Positions 9,197 to 18,432 of a DNA stretch of 64,000 nt are shown piece after piece (the stretch's first letter is position 1; every line of letters starts with the position of its first letter). Origin of the DNA: Bacillota bacterium (lineage in GTDB: Bacteria > Bacillota > Clostridia > Lachnospirales > Lachnospiraceae); assembly GCA_023439125.1 (NCBI GenBank), contig JAEXOU010000004.1:1-64000 (forward strand), in the 5' to 3' direction. The notes beneath the pieces are model-generated. The model was not told where the DNA came from. It ran no database searches and saw only the letters and a program-made list of their open reading frames with translations. A program made the position numbers and the translations under genes.

Positions 9197-9646
9197 TTGA
9201 ATAATTTAATTGAACAATTAAAGGGTTACCTAAAAGCATTTGAGGCAATAAATGATGGAAACTATGAGGGCCCCGCTTATTTTATTGATTTGGTTGAATA
9301 TAATGGGAATGAATTAATTTCTATGGAAAATTATTTGATTAAGAAGTTTATTAAAGAACCTAAATCGCTTAGTTTTGAAAGAATTGAGAATTGGAAAGAA
9401 ACTTTTGAGAAACTTTTTGATTTATATTTTACTCGTAATATAAAGCCTTTGACGAATTTATATAAAACTGTGTTTATAGATATGCTTAAAGAGTACATCA
9501 GCAACGAACAGGTAGAAGTTTTAGGTTCAGGGATTAATGATACTTATAGTTGCATAACTGAATATCTTAGAGAAGTCTCAGGAACTGATATATTGTTTAT
9601 TTTCAAAGAGAAAATATTGTTGTTTCATTTCGGCATTAATGATTAA
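9197..9646 (+). CDS. Hypothetical protein with TTG start
   Basis: I do not recognise this 149-residue protein. It is predicted to be mostly helical in the first 110 residues (acidic and Lys-rich, soluble), ending in two beta-like stretches (DILFIFKEKILLFHF). There is no signal peptide or membrane segment. The TTG start is supported by AAGGAG at 9182-9187. It is driven by a strong promoter with a palindromic spacer, shared with two other genes, which suggests coordinated control. Confidence 0.65.
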   Translation: MNNLIEQLKGYLKAFEAINDGNYEGPAYFIDLVEYNGNELISMENYLIKKFIKEPKSLSFERIENWKETFEKLFDLYFTRNIKPLTNLYKTVFIDMLKEYISNEQVEVLGSGINDTYSCITEYLREVSGTDILFIFKEKILLFHFGIND

Positions 9647-9676
9647 TTTACGATAGGTAGTTTTGATATTATTTTT

Positions 9677-9707
9677 CTCCCCGCACCTTAATTAAAGGTT
9701 AGGGGAG
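9677..9707. repeat. Intergenic hairpin
   Basis: CTCCCC-ACCTTAA pairs with TTAAAGGT-GGGGAG. No T-tract is present on either side, so I do not call it a terminator. It sits immediately before promoter copy 2. Confidence 0.5.
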
Positions 9708-9709
9708 AA

Positions 9710-9738
9710 TTGACTTCCTATATTTAGAAATATATGAT
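9710..9738 (+). promoter_or_regulatory. Promoter with palindromic operator in the spacer (copy 2)
   Basis: TTGACT, a 17-bp spacer and TATGAT are present. The palindrome has decayed to TTCCTATATTTAGAA (9715-9729). The similarity to copy 1 extends downstream through ATTGGTAAA, so the two promoters probably arose by duplication. Confidence 0.7.
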
Positions 9739-9822
9739 ATTGGTAAATTATAGTTTTATTTATTACGCTTTAGTAGACTATAGGCATAAAATATTATTAG
9801 AAATGTTTGCAAGGAGTAGACT

Positions 9823-10290
9823 ATGATTAGGCACGCAGAAAGTAAAGATTCATCGAGATTAGCAGAAATACTTATATTTGCTAAAAGAACTACATATAGA
9901 CCAATTTTTAATAATGATATAGTATCTTTTAACAAAATGCAGGTCTTAGATTTAGCTTTGACATATAGGGATAACGAGCATGAGCTTGATAATATATATG
10001 TCTTTGACGATGGAATTGTTAAAGGTATGATAAAATGGGAAATACAAGATAAACAATTTGCAAGAATAAGTGAGTTATTTGTAGATACATTTTTTCAGGG
10101 ACAAGGTATCGGGAATATTTTGATAAATGATTGTATTCAAAAATCAAAAGAACAGAAAATCAATAAAATTTTTTTGTGGGTTCTAGAAGAAAATAGAACA
10201 GCGAGAAACTTTTATGAAAAGCATGGTTTTAAATATGATGGAATTAATAGAAATGAAGAAGACACATCAGTAATGTTATTAGAGTACTAA
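9823..10290 (+). CDS. GNAT family N-acetyltransferase
   Basis: This 155-residue single-domain GNAT has motif A as SELFVDTFFQGQGIGNILI, with Q-G-Q-G-I-G contacting acetyl-CoA. The classic C-terminal motif NRTARNFYEKHGFKYDG is present. The start ATG follows AAGGAG. It has the same operator-type promoter as the hypothetical gene upstream and the C39-like gene at 20413. The acceptor is unknown. Confidence 0.88.
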   Translation: MIRHAESKDSSRLAEILIFAKRTTYRPIFNNDIVSFNKMQVLDLALTYRDNEHELDNIYVFDDGIVKGMIKWEIQDKQFARISELFVDTFFQGQGIGNILINDCIQKSKEQKINKIFLWVLEENRTARNFYEKHGFKYDGINRNEEDTSVMLLEY

Positions 10291-10454
10291 TTAGAACTAT
10301 GAAGTCTGGAATAATTAGCATTAAGTGAAGTGATGTTTCTAAAGTAGCAAAAAAATACATTAATATTAAATCGTAAAAGTATAATAAACTTAATTTATTT
10401 GTTCGTCATTTAGAATTATTACTAATATTCTATTTTCTGAGGGGAGAAAAACCA

Positions 10455-11003
10455 TTGAAAAAGTTATTCGTAATCTTCATTGGACTAGTTTCTTTAGACC
10501 AAGCAATCAAAATACTAATTTCAAATTTTTTTATAAATGCAAATATAGTATTACTTCCTAATATTCTTTTTTTTAGACCTATACAAAACACAAATTTGAA
10601 CTGGATTGCTAGTATTCTTGAGTATAAAACACCTTTATTACTCATGCTAGTCATACAGATATTCGTTTTAACAATAGTTATTTTAATATATCGTTATTGC
10701 TCATTTCTTTGGGTTCAAGGAAAGAAGTTTCTATATGGAATGTTATTATTCTATATTTCAGGCTTAACATGTTCATTTATTGATGTGGTATTTTGGGGTG
10801 GCAGTTTAGATTTTTTAGGGATATTTGATTGGTTTACATTTGATTTGAAAGATGTTTACTTGGATATTGGTACAGCTTTTTTACTATCTTATTTTATTAG
10901 TTATGATATAAAAGTATATTATAAAATGAGTAAAGCAGAACGCAAGCAAACTAGCATATGGATTTGGATAAAAAAGGGTATGCCATCAGTACCCATTGAA
11001 TAG
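10455..11003 (+). CDS. Signal peptidase II-like membrane protein (LspA family)
   Basis: This 182-residue protein has four predicted membrane helices. The N-terminus carries LDQAIK, like the LDQ.tK motif of lipoprotein signal peptidase. The region SFIDVVFWGGSLDFLG followed by FDLKDVYLDIG matches the two conserved aspartate boxes (N..D and F-N/D-x-x-D), so both catalytic Asp are present. The usual Arg after the first Asp is replaced. It is probably a divergent lspA paralogue, since no lipoprotein biosynthesis partner is adjacent. The TTG start is preceded by GGGGAG. Confidence 0.7.
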   Translation: MKKLFVIFIGLVSLDQAIKILISNFFINANIVLLPNILFFRPIQNTNLNWIASILEYKTPLLLMLVIQIFVLTIVILIYRYCSFLWVQGKKFLYGMLLFYISGLTCSFIDVVFWGGSLDFLGIFDWFTFDLKDVYLDIGTAFLLSYFISYDIKVYYKMSKAERKQTSIWIWIKKGMPSVPIE

Positions 11004-11026
11004 TAAATCTTTAAAAGCAAGATTTA

Positions 11027-11063
11027 TGTGTGCGGAGATTTGTTCGAATCTCGGCTTATTGCG
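11027..11063 (+). other. tRNA 3'-end-like scar (copy C)
   Basis: GCGGAGATTTGTTCGAATCT-CGGC resembles the T-arm scars at 3081 and 24652. It follows ATGTGTGC, a motif also seen near the other scars. Confidence 0.35.
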
Positions 11064-11088
11064 ATATAGCATAGGGAGGGAAAAGTTA

Positions 11089-11424
11089 ATGAATGAAAAA
11101 ATGAAAAAAGGTAAAATTTATCTTTTTATTAATGTCTTTATGTTAATTATGGTTATTCTATCTCTCGTTATAAGCATTGGATTATCCGGTGATACAAAAT
11201 ATTTGATGCGAGTATTTTTTCGAGGACTTTTTGGTTTATTGATTCTTTTTAATTCTATGTATTTGCTCCTAACAAATCGATGGTCTTTTTTAACTATAAA
11301 CGCATCAAAGAAAAAGCGGCTAATCTGTGCTATAGTACTTGGAATTGTTGGATTAATCTGTGTAATCACTTCTTTATTAGGTTATGGGCTTAATGGAGAT
11401 CCAAGAATAGTGTTATGGAAATAA
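11089..11424 (+). CDS. Small membrane protein of unknown function
   Basis: I do not recognise this 111-residue protein. Three hydrophobic segments are visible (about residues 8-30, 38-58 and 72-98), separated by short basic stretches including KKKR. The ATG at 11089 is chosen because GGGAGGG precedes it; the frame is open back to 10996 but would overlap the previous gene. Confidence 0.6.
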   Translation: MNEKMKKGKIYLFINVFMLIMVILSLVISIGLSGDTKYLMRVFFRGLFGLLILFNSMYLLLTNRWSFLTINASKKKRLICAIVLGIVGLICVITSLLGYGLNGDPRIVLWK

Positions 11425-11521
11425 TTACGGTTTCATTTTCGTAGGATTGCTCGCTCAAAGAATTCGTTGTTGTTTACTTTTTTGAACGAATGAGTATCTA
11501 ATTAATTGGAGGTATGATACT

Positions 11522-12085
11522 TTGATACATATTGGAACTCAGAACCTAGAGACTGAAAGACTTCTGCTAAGAAAATATGAAATATCAGATGCTGACGATA
11601 TGCATCGTAATTGGGTTACTGACCCAGAAGTTAGTAGATTTTGGGGTTGGAAACCGCACGAAAATATCGAAGAGACGAAGTCATTGCTTCAAGGATGGAT
11701 TAACGATTATGCTAAAATAGATTATTATCATTGGGTGATAGTCATTAAGGAGTTATCGGAAGCAATTGGTTACATTTACTTGAATGAAATAAACAACGAA
11801 GAAAAGAGTGCATCCATACACTACCTTGTTAGTAGGAAATTCTGGAATTGCGGCATAATAACGGAAGCATGCAGAGTTGTCCTGGCTTTTTGCTTTAATG
11901 AAATAGGTATTACTAGAATTCATACGTGTCACCACATAGATAATCCTGCGAGTGGTAAAGTAATGAAAAAATCTGGGATGCATTATCTTGAGACGAAATA
12001 TAAGGAAATTCCTGATTGTGTTCAAATTAGTGGCGATTATTGTTTTTATGAAATAACATTGGAAGATTGGATACGTACCAAATAA
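11522..12085 (+). CDS. RimJ/RimL-type GNAT acetyltransferase
   Basis: This 187-residue protein opens with LETERLLLRKYEISDADDM, the signature N-terminus of the RimJ/RimL (Acetyltransf_3) group. It ends with the NPASGKVMKKSGM motif typical of these enzymes. Members acetylate protein N-termini or small amines. The frame starts with TTG at 11522, with GGAGG 9 bases upstream. No operon partner is evident. Confidence 0.88.
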   Translation: MIHIGTQNLETERLLLRKYEISDADDMHRNWVTDPEVSRFWGWKPHENIEETKSLLQGWINDYAKIDYYHWVIVIKELSEAIGYIYLNEINNEEKSASIHYLVSRKFWNCGIITEACRVVLAFCFNEIGITRIHTCHHIDNPASGKVMKKSGMHYLETKYKEIPDCVQISGDYCFYEITLEDWIRTK

Positions 12086-12186
12086 GCTTAATACGAAGTT
12101 AAGTTAGCTTTAGCGCTCAATATTTTACAAACTGCTTACGAAAAACCTAGATTTTATCTAATTCATAATAATGTAGAGGTGATGAT

Positions 12187-12615
12187 ATGACCAGATTAGC
12201 CACTTATGAAGATGCTGAGCAATTAGAAGTCTTGAATAACGAGTTTAATGGAGAAGGTGAAACATCGCTTGAAAATATTAAGAGTTCGCTTACACATAAC
12301 ACCCAAGAATTTGTTGTAGTAGAGCAAATAGAAGATGAATTAGTAGGTTTTATCTGTGTACAACTTAAAAAATCATTTTGCTATGATGACTATATGGTAG
12401 AAATTACGGAAGTTTATGTTAAAGATAATTACAGAAACCATGGTATTGCTAAAAATATGATTACATATGCTGAAGATCATTGTAAAAAGAATTATCCATG
12501 CCACAGCGTTGAAATTCTAACAGGTAAGGAAAATTTTGTTGCACAAGATGTATATGAAAAATTAGGATACAAAGACGATAAAGAACTACATTTATCTAAA
12601 AGGATTACAATATAA
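12187..12615 (+). CDS. GNAT family N-acetyltransferase
   Basis: This 142-residue single-domain protein has motif A ITEVYVKDNYRNHGIAKNMI (R-N-H-G-I-A) and the C-terminal NFVAQDVYEKLGY motif. The layout resembles the aminoglycoside 6'-acetyltransferase and general Acetyltransf_1 groups, but the substrate cannot be assigned. AGAGGTGATGAT precedes the ATG. Confidence 0.88.
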   Translation: MTRLATYEDAEQLEVLNNEFNGEGETSLENIKSSLTHNTQEFVVVEQIEDELVGFICVQLKKSFCYDDYMVEITEVYVKDNYRNHGIAKNMITYAEDHCKKNYPCHSVEILTGKENFVAQDVYEKLGYKDDKELHLSKRITI

Positions 12616-12691
12616 ATCTCAGTTTGTGTAGTTTGCACTCATAGAATTATAGAGAGTATAGTGCACTTTTATGGTCACTTGGAAGGAGAAA

Positions 12692-13156
12692 ATGAAAATG
12701 GAAATTATGAACTTGAAAAAAGATAATATTCCGGCGGTTATGGAATTACTCTCGAATGGGAAACCGTATGTCCTTCCCCATCATGACTATGTTTATTGGA
12801 TAATGGAAGGGTACTTTCCTTCAAGCAATTATGTGGTATCAGAAGATAATAAGGTTATTGGTTTTATATGTGCACTCCCTTCAATAGATAAAAAATGTTA
12901 TTTTATATGGCAAATAGTAGTAGATATTGACTATCGTGGTAAAAAGATAGCATCTAAATTAGTTGACCGTATTATCGAAGAGTCTAAAGTTCATGGATAT
13001 AACAAATTAGAATTAACCATAAACAAAGACAATAAGGCTAGTTATAAATTGTTCCAGCGAATAGCTATTAAACATAATAGTAGCCTAATTAAGATAGGTG
13101 AGTATAAATATAAAGATTTAGAAGAAATTTTATATTCCATAGATTTTTCTTCCTAA
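12692..13156 (+). CDS. GNAT acetyltransferase, diaminobutyrate acetyltransferase-like
   Basis: This 154-residue protein resembles EctA-type L-2,4-diaminobutyrate acetyltransferases in the order YVYWIMEGYFPSSNYVV, VIGFICALPS, FIWQIVVDIDYRGKKIASKL, then NKDNKASYKLFQ. No ectB or ectC is nearby, so ectoine synthesis is unlikely and the true acceptor is uncertain. The start at 12692 follows AAGGAG. Reading continues in the same frame after the stop codon for another 45 codons (next entry), so the gene may be truncated. Confidence 0.75.
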   Translation: MKMEIMNLKKDNIPAVMELLSNGKPYVLPHHDYVYWIMEGYFPSSNYVVSEDNKVIGFICALPSIDKKCYFIWQIVVDIDYRGKKIASKLVDRIIEESKVHGYNKLELTINKDNKASYKLFQRIAIKHNSSLIKIGEYKYKDLEEILYSIDFSS

Positions 13157-13294
13157 TTGGTTGAGTACCTCAATGAATTGAAAAGTGTTAATAGAATACT
13201 AGTTGATAATGGTATTGAGTATTTATTCGACGATGAACCAGAAATTTATATAATTATGAAAAAACATTGGAAATACGGGAGGATTAATACATGA
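13157..13294 (+). pseudogene. In-frame coding-like tail after the GNAT stop codon
   Basis: Directly after the TAA at 13154 the same frame stays open for 45 codons and reads like real protein (EYLNELKSVNRILVDNGIEY, then EIYIIMKKHW). It ends in TGA overlapping the ATG of the next gene. It has no start codon context of its own. It could be the remnant of a longer 3' end cut off by a nonsense mutation, or of a lost neighbouring gene. Confidence 0.4.
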
Positions 13295-14013
13295 GCGGGA
13301 ATATAAATGTTCAAGGGTATCTTGATACAGTAAATTCACCATGGGGTAAACTATTTTATAAATTGGTATGGCACAACATTGACTGTAATGAAAAAAAGAT
13401 ACTTGATTTTGGAAGTGGATTTGGGATTACAGCTGATTATTTTGCAAAGAATAATGAGGTAACAGCTATTGAACCGAATGAAGAAATGCTAAAACATAGA
13501 TTCTGTAATAATGAGTATCAGCAAATAGTAGGAGGGATTGAGCAGCTTAGAAAAATACAGAATAATTCCTATGATATGATTATATGTCACAATGTTTTGG
13601 AATATTTAGATTACAGAACAGAGTTGCTTTATGAGTTTCGCCGTGTGTTGAAACCTAATGGATTTGTATCAATTGTTAAGCATAATAAAGCGGGAAAAAT
13701 AATGCAAAAAGCAGTGTTTGAAAATAAAATCAGCGAAGCATTAGAATTGATTCATAATGGAAAAGCTATATCAGTAAACTTTGGCACAGTAAATGAATAT
13801 GATAGTTGTGATTTAGAGAAGTATGGCGAAGGCTTATTTAAAATTGATAAAATTTTCGGTGTACGAATATTTTTTGCTTTGCAAAGAAACGAATTTAAGA
13901 CAGAATCAGATTGGATTTCAAACATGTATCATCTCGAATGTACAGCTGAAGAAATTCCTGAATTTAGAGATATTGCGTATTTTCATCATGTTATTTTGAA
14001 ACTTAATATGTAA
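13291..14013 (+). CDS. Class I SAM-dependent methyltransferase
   Basis: This 240-residue protein has motif I KILDFGSGFG (about 33-42), an acidic Glu after strand 2 (AIEPNEEML), and DMIICHNVLEYL in the Methyltransf_11 position, followed by FRRVLKPNGFVSIV. The substrate is unknown. Its ATG overlaps the stop of the coding-like tail upstream, and a GGGAGGA ribosome site is present. Confidence 0.87.
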   Translation: MSGNINVQGYLDTVNSPWGKLFYKLVWHNIDCNEKKILDFGSGFGITADYFAKNNEVTAIEPNEEMLKHRFCNNEYQQIVGGIEQLRKIQNNSYDMIICHNVLEYLDYRTELLYEFRRVLKPNGFVSIVKHNKAGKIMQKAVFENKISEALELIHNGKAISVNFGTVNEYDSCDLEKYGEGLFKIDKIFGVRIFFALQRNEFKTESDWISNMYHLECTAEEIPEFRDIAYFHHVILKLNM

Positions 14014-14138
14014 AATTCTATTTCGCAAGGTATTGCATGTGAAGTGTACCGTTACTAAAATGTCTTGTTAAACGATAGGAAAGTGTTATAATAAGCCAAT
14101 AAATACAAAATATGTGTAAATTTATTACGGAGGTACTT

Positions 14139-14909
14139 ATGAGTGATTGGAATTCAAGACAATATTTAAAATTTGAAAAAGAAAGAACGCAGCCAGCAAA
14201 GGATTTAATTAATAGAATTGAAATAGAAAATCCAAATAAAATATTAGATATTGGTTGTGGGCCAGGTAACAGTACATATGAATTAAAAAAGCGCTGGCCA
14301 GATGCACAAATCTGTGGTATCGATAATTCAGAAGACATGATTAATACTGCAAAAAGTACGTATAAGGATATTGATTTTGCCATTGTTAATGCATCAAATC
14401 AATTACATACGATTAATGAGCAGTATGATATAGTATTTTCAAATGCATGTATTCAGTGGTTACCAGATCATCATAAGCTATTAGGTGAAATGATGGATTT
14501 ATTAAACAATGATGGCATACTAGCGATTCAGTTGCCGATGAACTTTAATGAACCAATTCATCAATTGATTAGAGAAGTTGTTCAACGAGAAAAATGGGCA
14601 GATTTAATCTCTAATGAAAGAGAAATTGATAGTTTGTCGAAAGAAGAATATTTTGATTTGCTTTCTGACATATCTTCAGATTTTGTACTATGGGAAACTA
14701 TCTATATGCATAGAATGCCCTCGCACGAGTCAATACTTGAGTGGTATAGAGGAACTGGATTACGACCTTACTTGAATCAATTAAGCGAGGAATATCATGA
14801 AGAGTTCGAAAATGATATCATTGAACTTATTAGGGAGTATTATCCGATTCAAAAGAACGGTGAAATAATTTTTAGATTTCCAAGGTTTTTCTTTATCGCA
14901 AAGAAATAA
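14139..14909 (+). CDS. tam: Trans-aconitate 2-methyltransferase
   Basis: This 256-residue protein matches the Tam family. It starts with DWNSRQYLKFEKERTQPA and has the SAM motif ILDIGCGPGNST and FSNACIQWLPDH. It also carries LPMNFNEPIHQLIREV and a C-terminal PRFFFIAKK. The known reaction is methylation of trans-aconitate, which removes a by-product inhibitor of aconitase. The start at 14139 follows GGAGG; an upstream ATG at 14112 lacks a ribosome site. Confidence 0.87.
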   Translation: MSDWNSRQYLKFEKERTQPAKDLINRIEIENPNKILDIGCGPGNSTYELKKRWPDAQICGIDNSEDMINTAKSTYKDIDFAIVNASNQLHTINEQYDIVFSNACIQWLPDHHKLLGEMMDLLNNDGILAIQLPMNFNEPIHQLIREVVQREKWADLISNEREIDSLSKEEYFDLLSDISSDFVLWETIYMHRMPSHESILEWYRGTGLRPYLNQLSEEYHEEFENDIIELIREYYPIQKNGEIIFRFPRFFFIAKK

Positions 14910-14921
14910 TTGTACATAAAA

Positions 14922-14947
14922 TTAGGTGCACACTTAGGTGCACCTTC
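14922..14947. terminator. Short hairpin between convergent genes
   Basis: TAGGTGCA pairs with TGCACCTT. It lies between the convergent tam and isochorismatase genes and may serve both, but the T-tracts are weak. Confidence 0.45.
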
Positions 14948-14964
14948 TTCAGTAGTGGTCTTAT

Positions 14965-15465
14965 TCAAAAGCAATTAGTTAATAGATGATTCAAACAAAT
15001 AATTTTACTACCTTTACTTTCGTAATAATGTAGCATTTCGTCGATTTTTCTTTTATCATAACTAGTAATGCAATCTGATAGGACATTGACCTCGTAATTT
15101 GCTTTTCGTAAATTGTAGCAAGTTGATTTAACACATGCCACAGCATCTGCTCCTGCTATGTAGAAATCACATATCTCATTTTTACTAATAAAGTCAGTAA
15201 ATTCTTCACAGCTTAATGCGCTCGTTTTGTATTTGGTAAAAACATTTTTTGATACTATTTTCAAGTCTGAAGCCAATTCAGACCCATATGTATTAGGTTT
15301 AAAATTTCTTGTGCCAGCTGATAAATTTTCATGCCTTATATAAATAACATGAATATTATGATTGACTGCCCAATCAATCGCTTTATTGATATTGCCAATA
15401 ACATCCTTATAATTCTTTGTTATGTCATTTTGAATATCGATTATTACTAAGGCTTTTTTTTGCAT
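14965..15465 (-). CDS. Isochorismatase-family cysteine hydrolase
   Basis: This 166-residue protein has the full catalytic triad pattern: Asp in VIIDIQND, Lys in FTKYKTSAL and the nucleophile Cys in AGADAVACVKST. The cis-peptide region before that Cys is present. Family members include nicotinamidases and N-carbamoyl-amino-acid amidohydrolases; the substrate here is not clear. The start at 15465 follows GGAGG. The frame is open further upstream but has no ribosome site there. Confidence 0.85.
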   Translation of the reverse strand: MQKKALVIIDIQNDITKNYKDVIGNINKAIDWAVNHNIHVIYIRHENLSAGTRNFKPNTYGSELASDLKIVSKNVFTKYKTSALSCEEFTDFISKNEICDFYIAGADAVACVKSTCYNLRKANYEVNVLSDCITSYDKRKIDEMLHYYESKGSKIICLNHLLTNCF

Positions 15466-15592
15466 AGTGTTTCCTCCTAATAGGTAGATTGATTTGTTTG
15501 CTTTTTTATTATACCTTGTAATTGTTGACAACAGTATGGCTAGAATAGAAGGGATGTGCTAAAAGTAATGCAAATTGTTATTATGTAAACAA

Positions 15593-16003
15593 CTATTTTC
15601 TAAATCTCATGTATCTACTAATTTCTTGAAAACCACAACTCTCCCAAAAAAGAATTCCTCTTTCATTCCATGACAGTACTTCTATATCAATACTATCTAT
15701 ACTCAAATATTCCATCAAAGCATGAAATGCCTTTGTACCATAATGGTTTTTACGATAATTTCTATCAATCAAGAATTGTCTTAGATATAAAGGATTGCAA
15801 GTGTTTTTAACAAGAGCATAGCCTATAACATTTTCCTCTACGACAAAAAAATAAGCATCATAGTCTGAAGTTAAAAATGATATCATTCGTTCTTCAAGTT
15901 CTATAATATTCATAGGATTATCACTTTTTTCATCATCTATCAATTGTTTATTTAATAATGCAAGTTGGGGTGTATCCTCTAATGTACATTTTTGAATTTT
16001 CAT
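15593..16003 (-). CDS. GNAT family N-acetyltransferase
   Basis: This 136-residue single GNAT domain has motif A LRQFLIDRNYRKNHYGTKAF. The usual Gly-x-Gly is reduced to NHYG. The C-terminal motif NERGILFWESCGFQEISRYM is present. It is on the minus strand with the isochorismatase gene but 127 bp upstream, so it probably has its own promoter. The substrate is unknown. Confidence 0.82.
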   Translation of the reverse strand: MKIQKCTLEDTPQLALLNKQLIDDEKSDNPMNIIELEERMISFLTSDYDAYFFVVEENVIGYALVKNTCNPLYLRQFLIDRNYRKNHYGTKAFHALMEYLSIDSIDIEVLSWNERGILFWESCGFQEISRYMRFRK

Positions 16004-16260
16004 AATATGCCTCTTTCAATTTTGATGTGTTGCAATCATTATAGCATTGGCTTAATATATATAGAAGAGAAAATTACATAGAATTTGTTCTAATTACCGT
16101 TCAGTTACACTTTTGGATATGAGATACGAAATGCCTTTTTCCACAATGACATGATAACAATAAATTAGCACCAGAAAATAAATCACACATTTTTGAACAT
16201 GAAAAGTGGAGAAACACTTATTTTGTTTTGTTATACTATTAAAGAAATGGGGTTTTAACT

Positions 16261-17148
16261 ATGGATTGGCTTGATAAAATGAATGGCGCAATAAATTATA
16301 TTGAGAATAATTTGTCCTGTGATATTAGATTTGAGAATATTTCAAGAATTGCAGGTTGTTCCTCATTTCATTTCCAAAGAATGTTTTCATTTATTACAGA
16401 TCTACCTCTCTCGGAATATATCCGACGTAGAAGAATGACGCTTGCTGGGTATGAGCTTCAGAACAGTGATATAAAAATAATCGACCTTGCACTTAAATAC
16501 GGATATAATTCACCTAATTCTTTTACTCGAGCATTTGAAACCATGCACGGAGTTACACCATCAACGGCACGAAAAAGAAATATACAGTTAAAAGCTTATC
16601 CACGAATCTCCTTTGATATTACAATTCAAGGAAACATTGGGATGGATTATAGAATTGTAGAAGCAGATAAATTTAAATTATTTGGTACCTCTATCAAAGT
16701 ATCTTTTACACAAGGTAAAGTATATGAAGATATTGAAGTATTTGTAAAGAATAGTTGGGTAAATGGTTTGAGAGAAAGAATTAGAGAAGCAGCCGGTTAC
16801 GGGATAGAAAGTATGGATAATAATAAACTCCTTGGGATTGCCTTATATGAGTTTTGCGAAGACGGAACATATCGGTTTATGTTGACTGCAGAATATCCTA
16901 TAGAAGGAGTTGTAGAAGAATTTGAGATTCTAGACATTCCAAAAGCAACTTGGGTTGTTTTTTGTTCAACCTGCAAGGAAGAGGAGGAACTTGATACTAT
17001 AACAAAAATATGGAAACGTCTCCCTGAATGGTTTCAATCTACTGGCTATGAATTAAAAGCAGATCTGCCAGAATTTGAAAAATGTTATCGTACTGATCAT
17101 GGGTATATGGCGGAGGTATGGGTTCCAATTTGTACGAATAAGCTTTGA
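16261..17148 (+). CDS. AraC-family regulator with GyrI-like C-terminal domain
   Basis: This 295-residue protein has two HTH units in residues 1-105 (CSSFHFQRMFSFITDLPLSE, then YGYNSPNSFTRAFETMHG). A GyrI-like effector domain follows (about 120-295), ending in VWVPI. It is close to the paralogue at 23624 and more distant from the one at 8002. It lies 54 bp upstream of an amidohydrolase gene on the same strand and may control it. Confidence 0.88.
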   Translation: MDWLDKMNGAINYIENNLSCDIRFENISRIAGCSSFHFQRMFSFITDLPLSEYIRRRRMTLAGYELQNSDIKIIDLALKYGYNSPNSFTRAFETMHGVTPSTARKRNIQLKAYPRISFDITIQGNIGMDYRIVEADKFKLFGTSIKVSFTQGKVYEDIEVFVKNSWVNGLRERIREAAGYGIESMDNNKLLGIALYEFCEDGTYRFMLTAEYPIEGVVEEFEILDIPKATWVVFCSTCKEEEELDTITKIWKRLPEWFQSTGYELKADLPEFEKCYRTDHGYMAEVWVPICTNKL

Positions 17149-17202
17149 ATTAGTTAACTTAATTTTTACTAATTTCTTGAGAAATGGAAGGTAAATAAAG
17201 AG

Positions 17203-18309
17203 ATGAGATGCTTACTGAAAAATGCAACGATTGTAAACAGCAGCGGTGAAAGAGTAACTGTTCACATATTAACGGAGGATACGAAAATTATAAAGGTATC
17301 CAGAGAAACTCTCGATATTCCTGCAATGGAATATGATTTAAACGGATATACAGTGATGCCAGGATTTATTAATACTCATGTTCACCTAATGGATTGTTTT
17401 GATGGTTTTAATAACGATAAACTTAAAAAGTGGCTTATGGCTGGTATTACATATTTACGTGATGAGGGAATTTTATCAAGACATAACGCATATGATGCAA
17501 TTACGTGGAGAGATAGCATTAGAAATTCTTGTATGTATCCAAGTGTAGCCGTATGTGGTAAGTTCATTTCAGCAGTCAATGGATATGGTGGCGTAGCTCC
17601 GATTGGTATTACGAACGAACATGAAGCAAGAGATGCTGTTGATTTACAGATAGATGCAGGTGTTGACCATATTAAGATAGCATTAGATGAGGGATATGAT
17701 GCATACACTCAAAGTATGGACTTGCTTCCTTTGAATATCTTAGCTGCTATATGTGATCAAGCCCATAAGCATGGTAAAAAAGTATCCGCTCATGTTAATC
17801 GAAGTGATAAATTAGAGATATTACTAAAAGCAGGGATAGATGAAGCTGCTCATACCTGTTTTGATAGAATTCCAGATGCAATACTCGAATCTATGGTCAA
17901 AAATAAAGTATATATGACTCCAACTTTAAGTGTATACGGTGAAATTACTGCAAAATGGGGGGCTCCATTTTTATATGGTGCCATGGATAACACAAAAAGG
18001 TTTGTGGATATGGGGGGGGTTATCGGCTTTGGGAATGATTTTATTGAAGAAAAAGAAATTTGGTCACCAGTAGGAATGCCAATTATGGAAATTGAATTAT
18101 TATTAAAAGCTGGACTTACGATGAATCAAATCATAGGGGCTGCTACATTAGGTGGAGCTAAAATATTAGGCCGAGAAGATTACGGTAAAATAGAAGAAAA
18201 CTGTATCGCAGATCTCATTGCAGTAAAAGGAGATCCGTATGAAATTCCATATCTGCTATCAAGTATTAATTTTATAATGAAAGATGGCATAGTGTTGAAA
18301 AACAACTAG
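17203..18309 (+). CDS. Amidohydrolase, imidazolonepropionase-like
   Basis: This 368-residue protein has a metal-dependent amidohydrolase core: HxH in NTHVHLMDC (His59 and His61), Lys in DHIKIALDE, His in SAHVNR and AAHTC, and Asp in GFGNDF. The N-terminal beta-sandwich and the C-terminal ADLIAVKGDPYE are typical of the superfamily. The reaction is probably hydrolysis of a cyclic amide or dipeptide; the substrate is unassigned. The start is supported by GGAAGG upstream. It follows the AraC-GyrI regulator closely. Confidence 0.85.
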   Translation: MRCLLKNATIVNSSGERVTVHILTEDTKIIKVSRETLDIPAMEYDLNGYTVMPGFINTHVHLMDCFDGFNNDKLKKWLMAGITYLRDEGILSRHNAYDAITWRDSIRNSCMYPSVAVCGKFISAVNGYGGVAPIGITNEHEARDAVDLQIDAGVDHIKIALDEGYDAYTQSMDLLPLNILAAICDQAHKHGKKVSAHVNRSDKLEILLKAGIDEAAHTCFDRIPDAILESMVKNKVYMTPTLSVYGEITAKWGAPFLYGAMDNTKRFVDMGGVIGFGNDFIEEKEIWSPVGMPIMEIELLLKAGLTMNQIIGAATLGGAKILGREDYGKIEENCIADLIAVKGDPYEIPYLLSSINFIMKDGIVLKNN

Positions 18310-18432
18310 GAGGGCACTTAGGAGACTTCAAGAAATACCCTATATATACTCAAATTAAGAGCATGGGCACGAAATACTTATATCGTATTAAGTGTTATTG
18401 TACATAAAAGACACTCATAAGGAGGTATGTCT

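Noticed and set aside
12692..13156. Ectoine biosynthesis gene (ectA)
   Set aside because: The fold resembles diaminobutyrate acetyltransferase, but ectB and ectC are absent, so the name is not justified.
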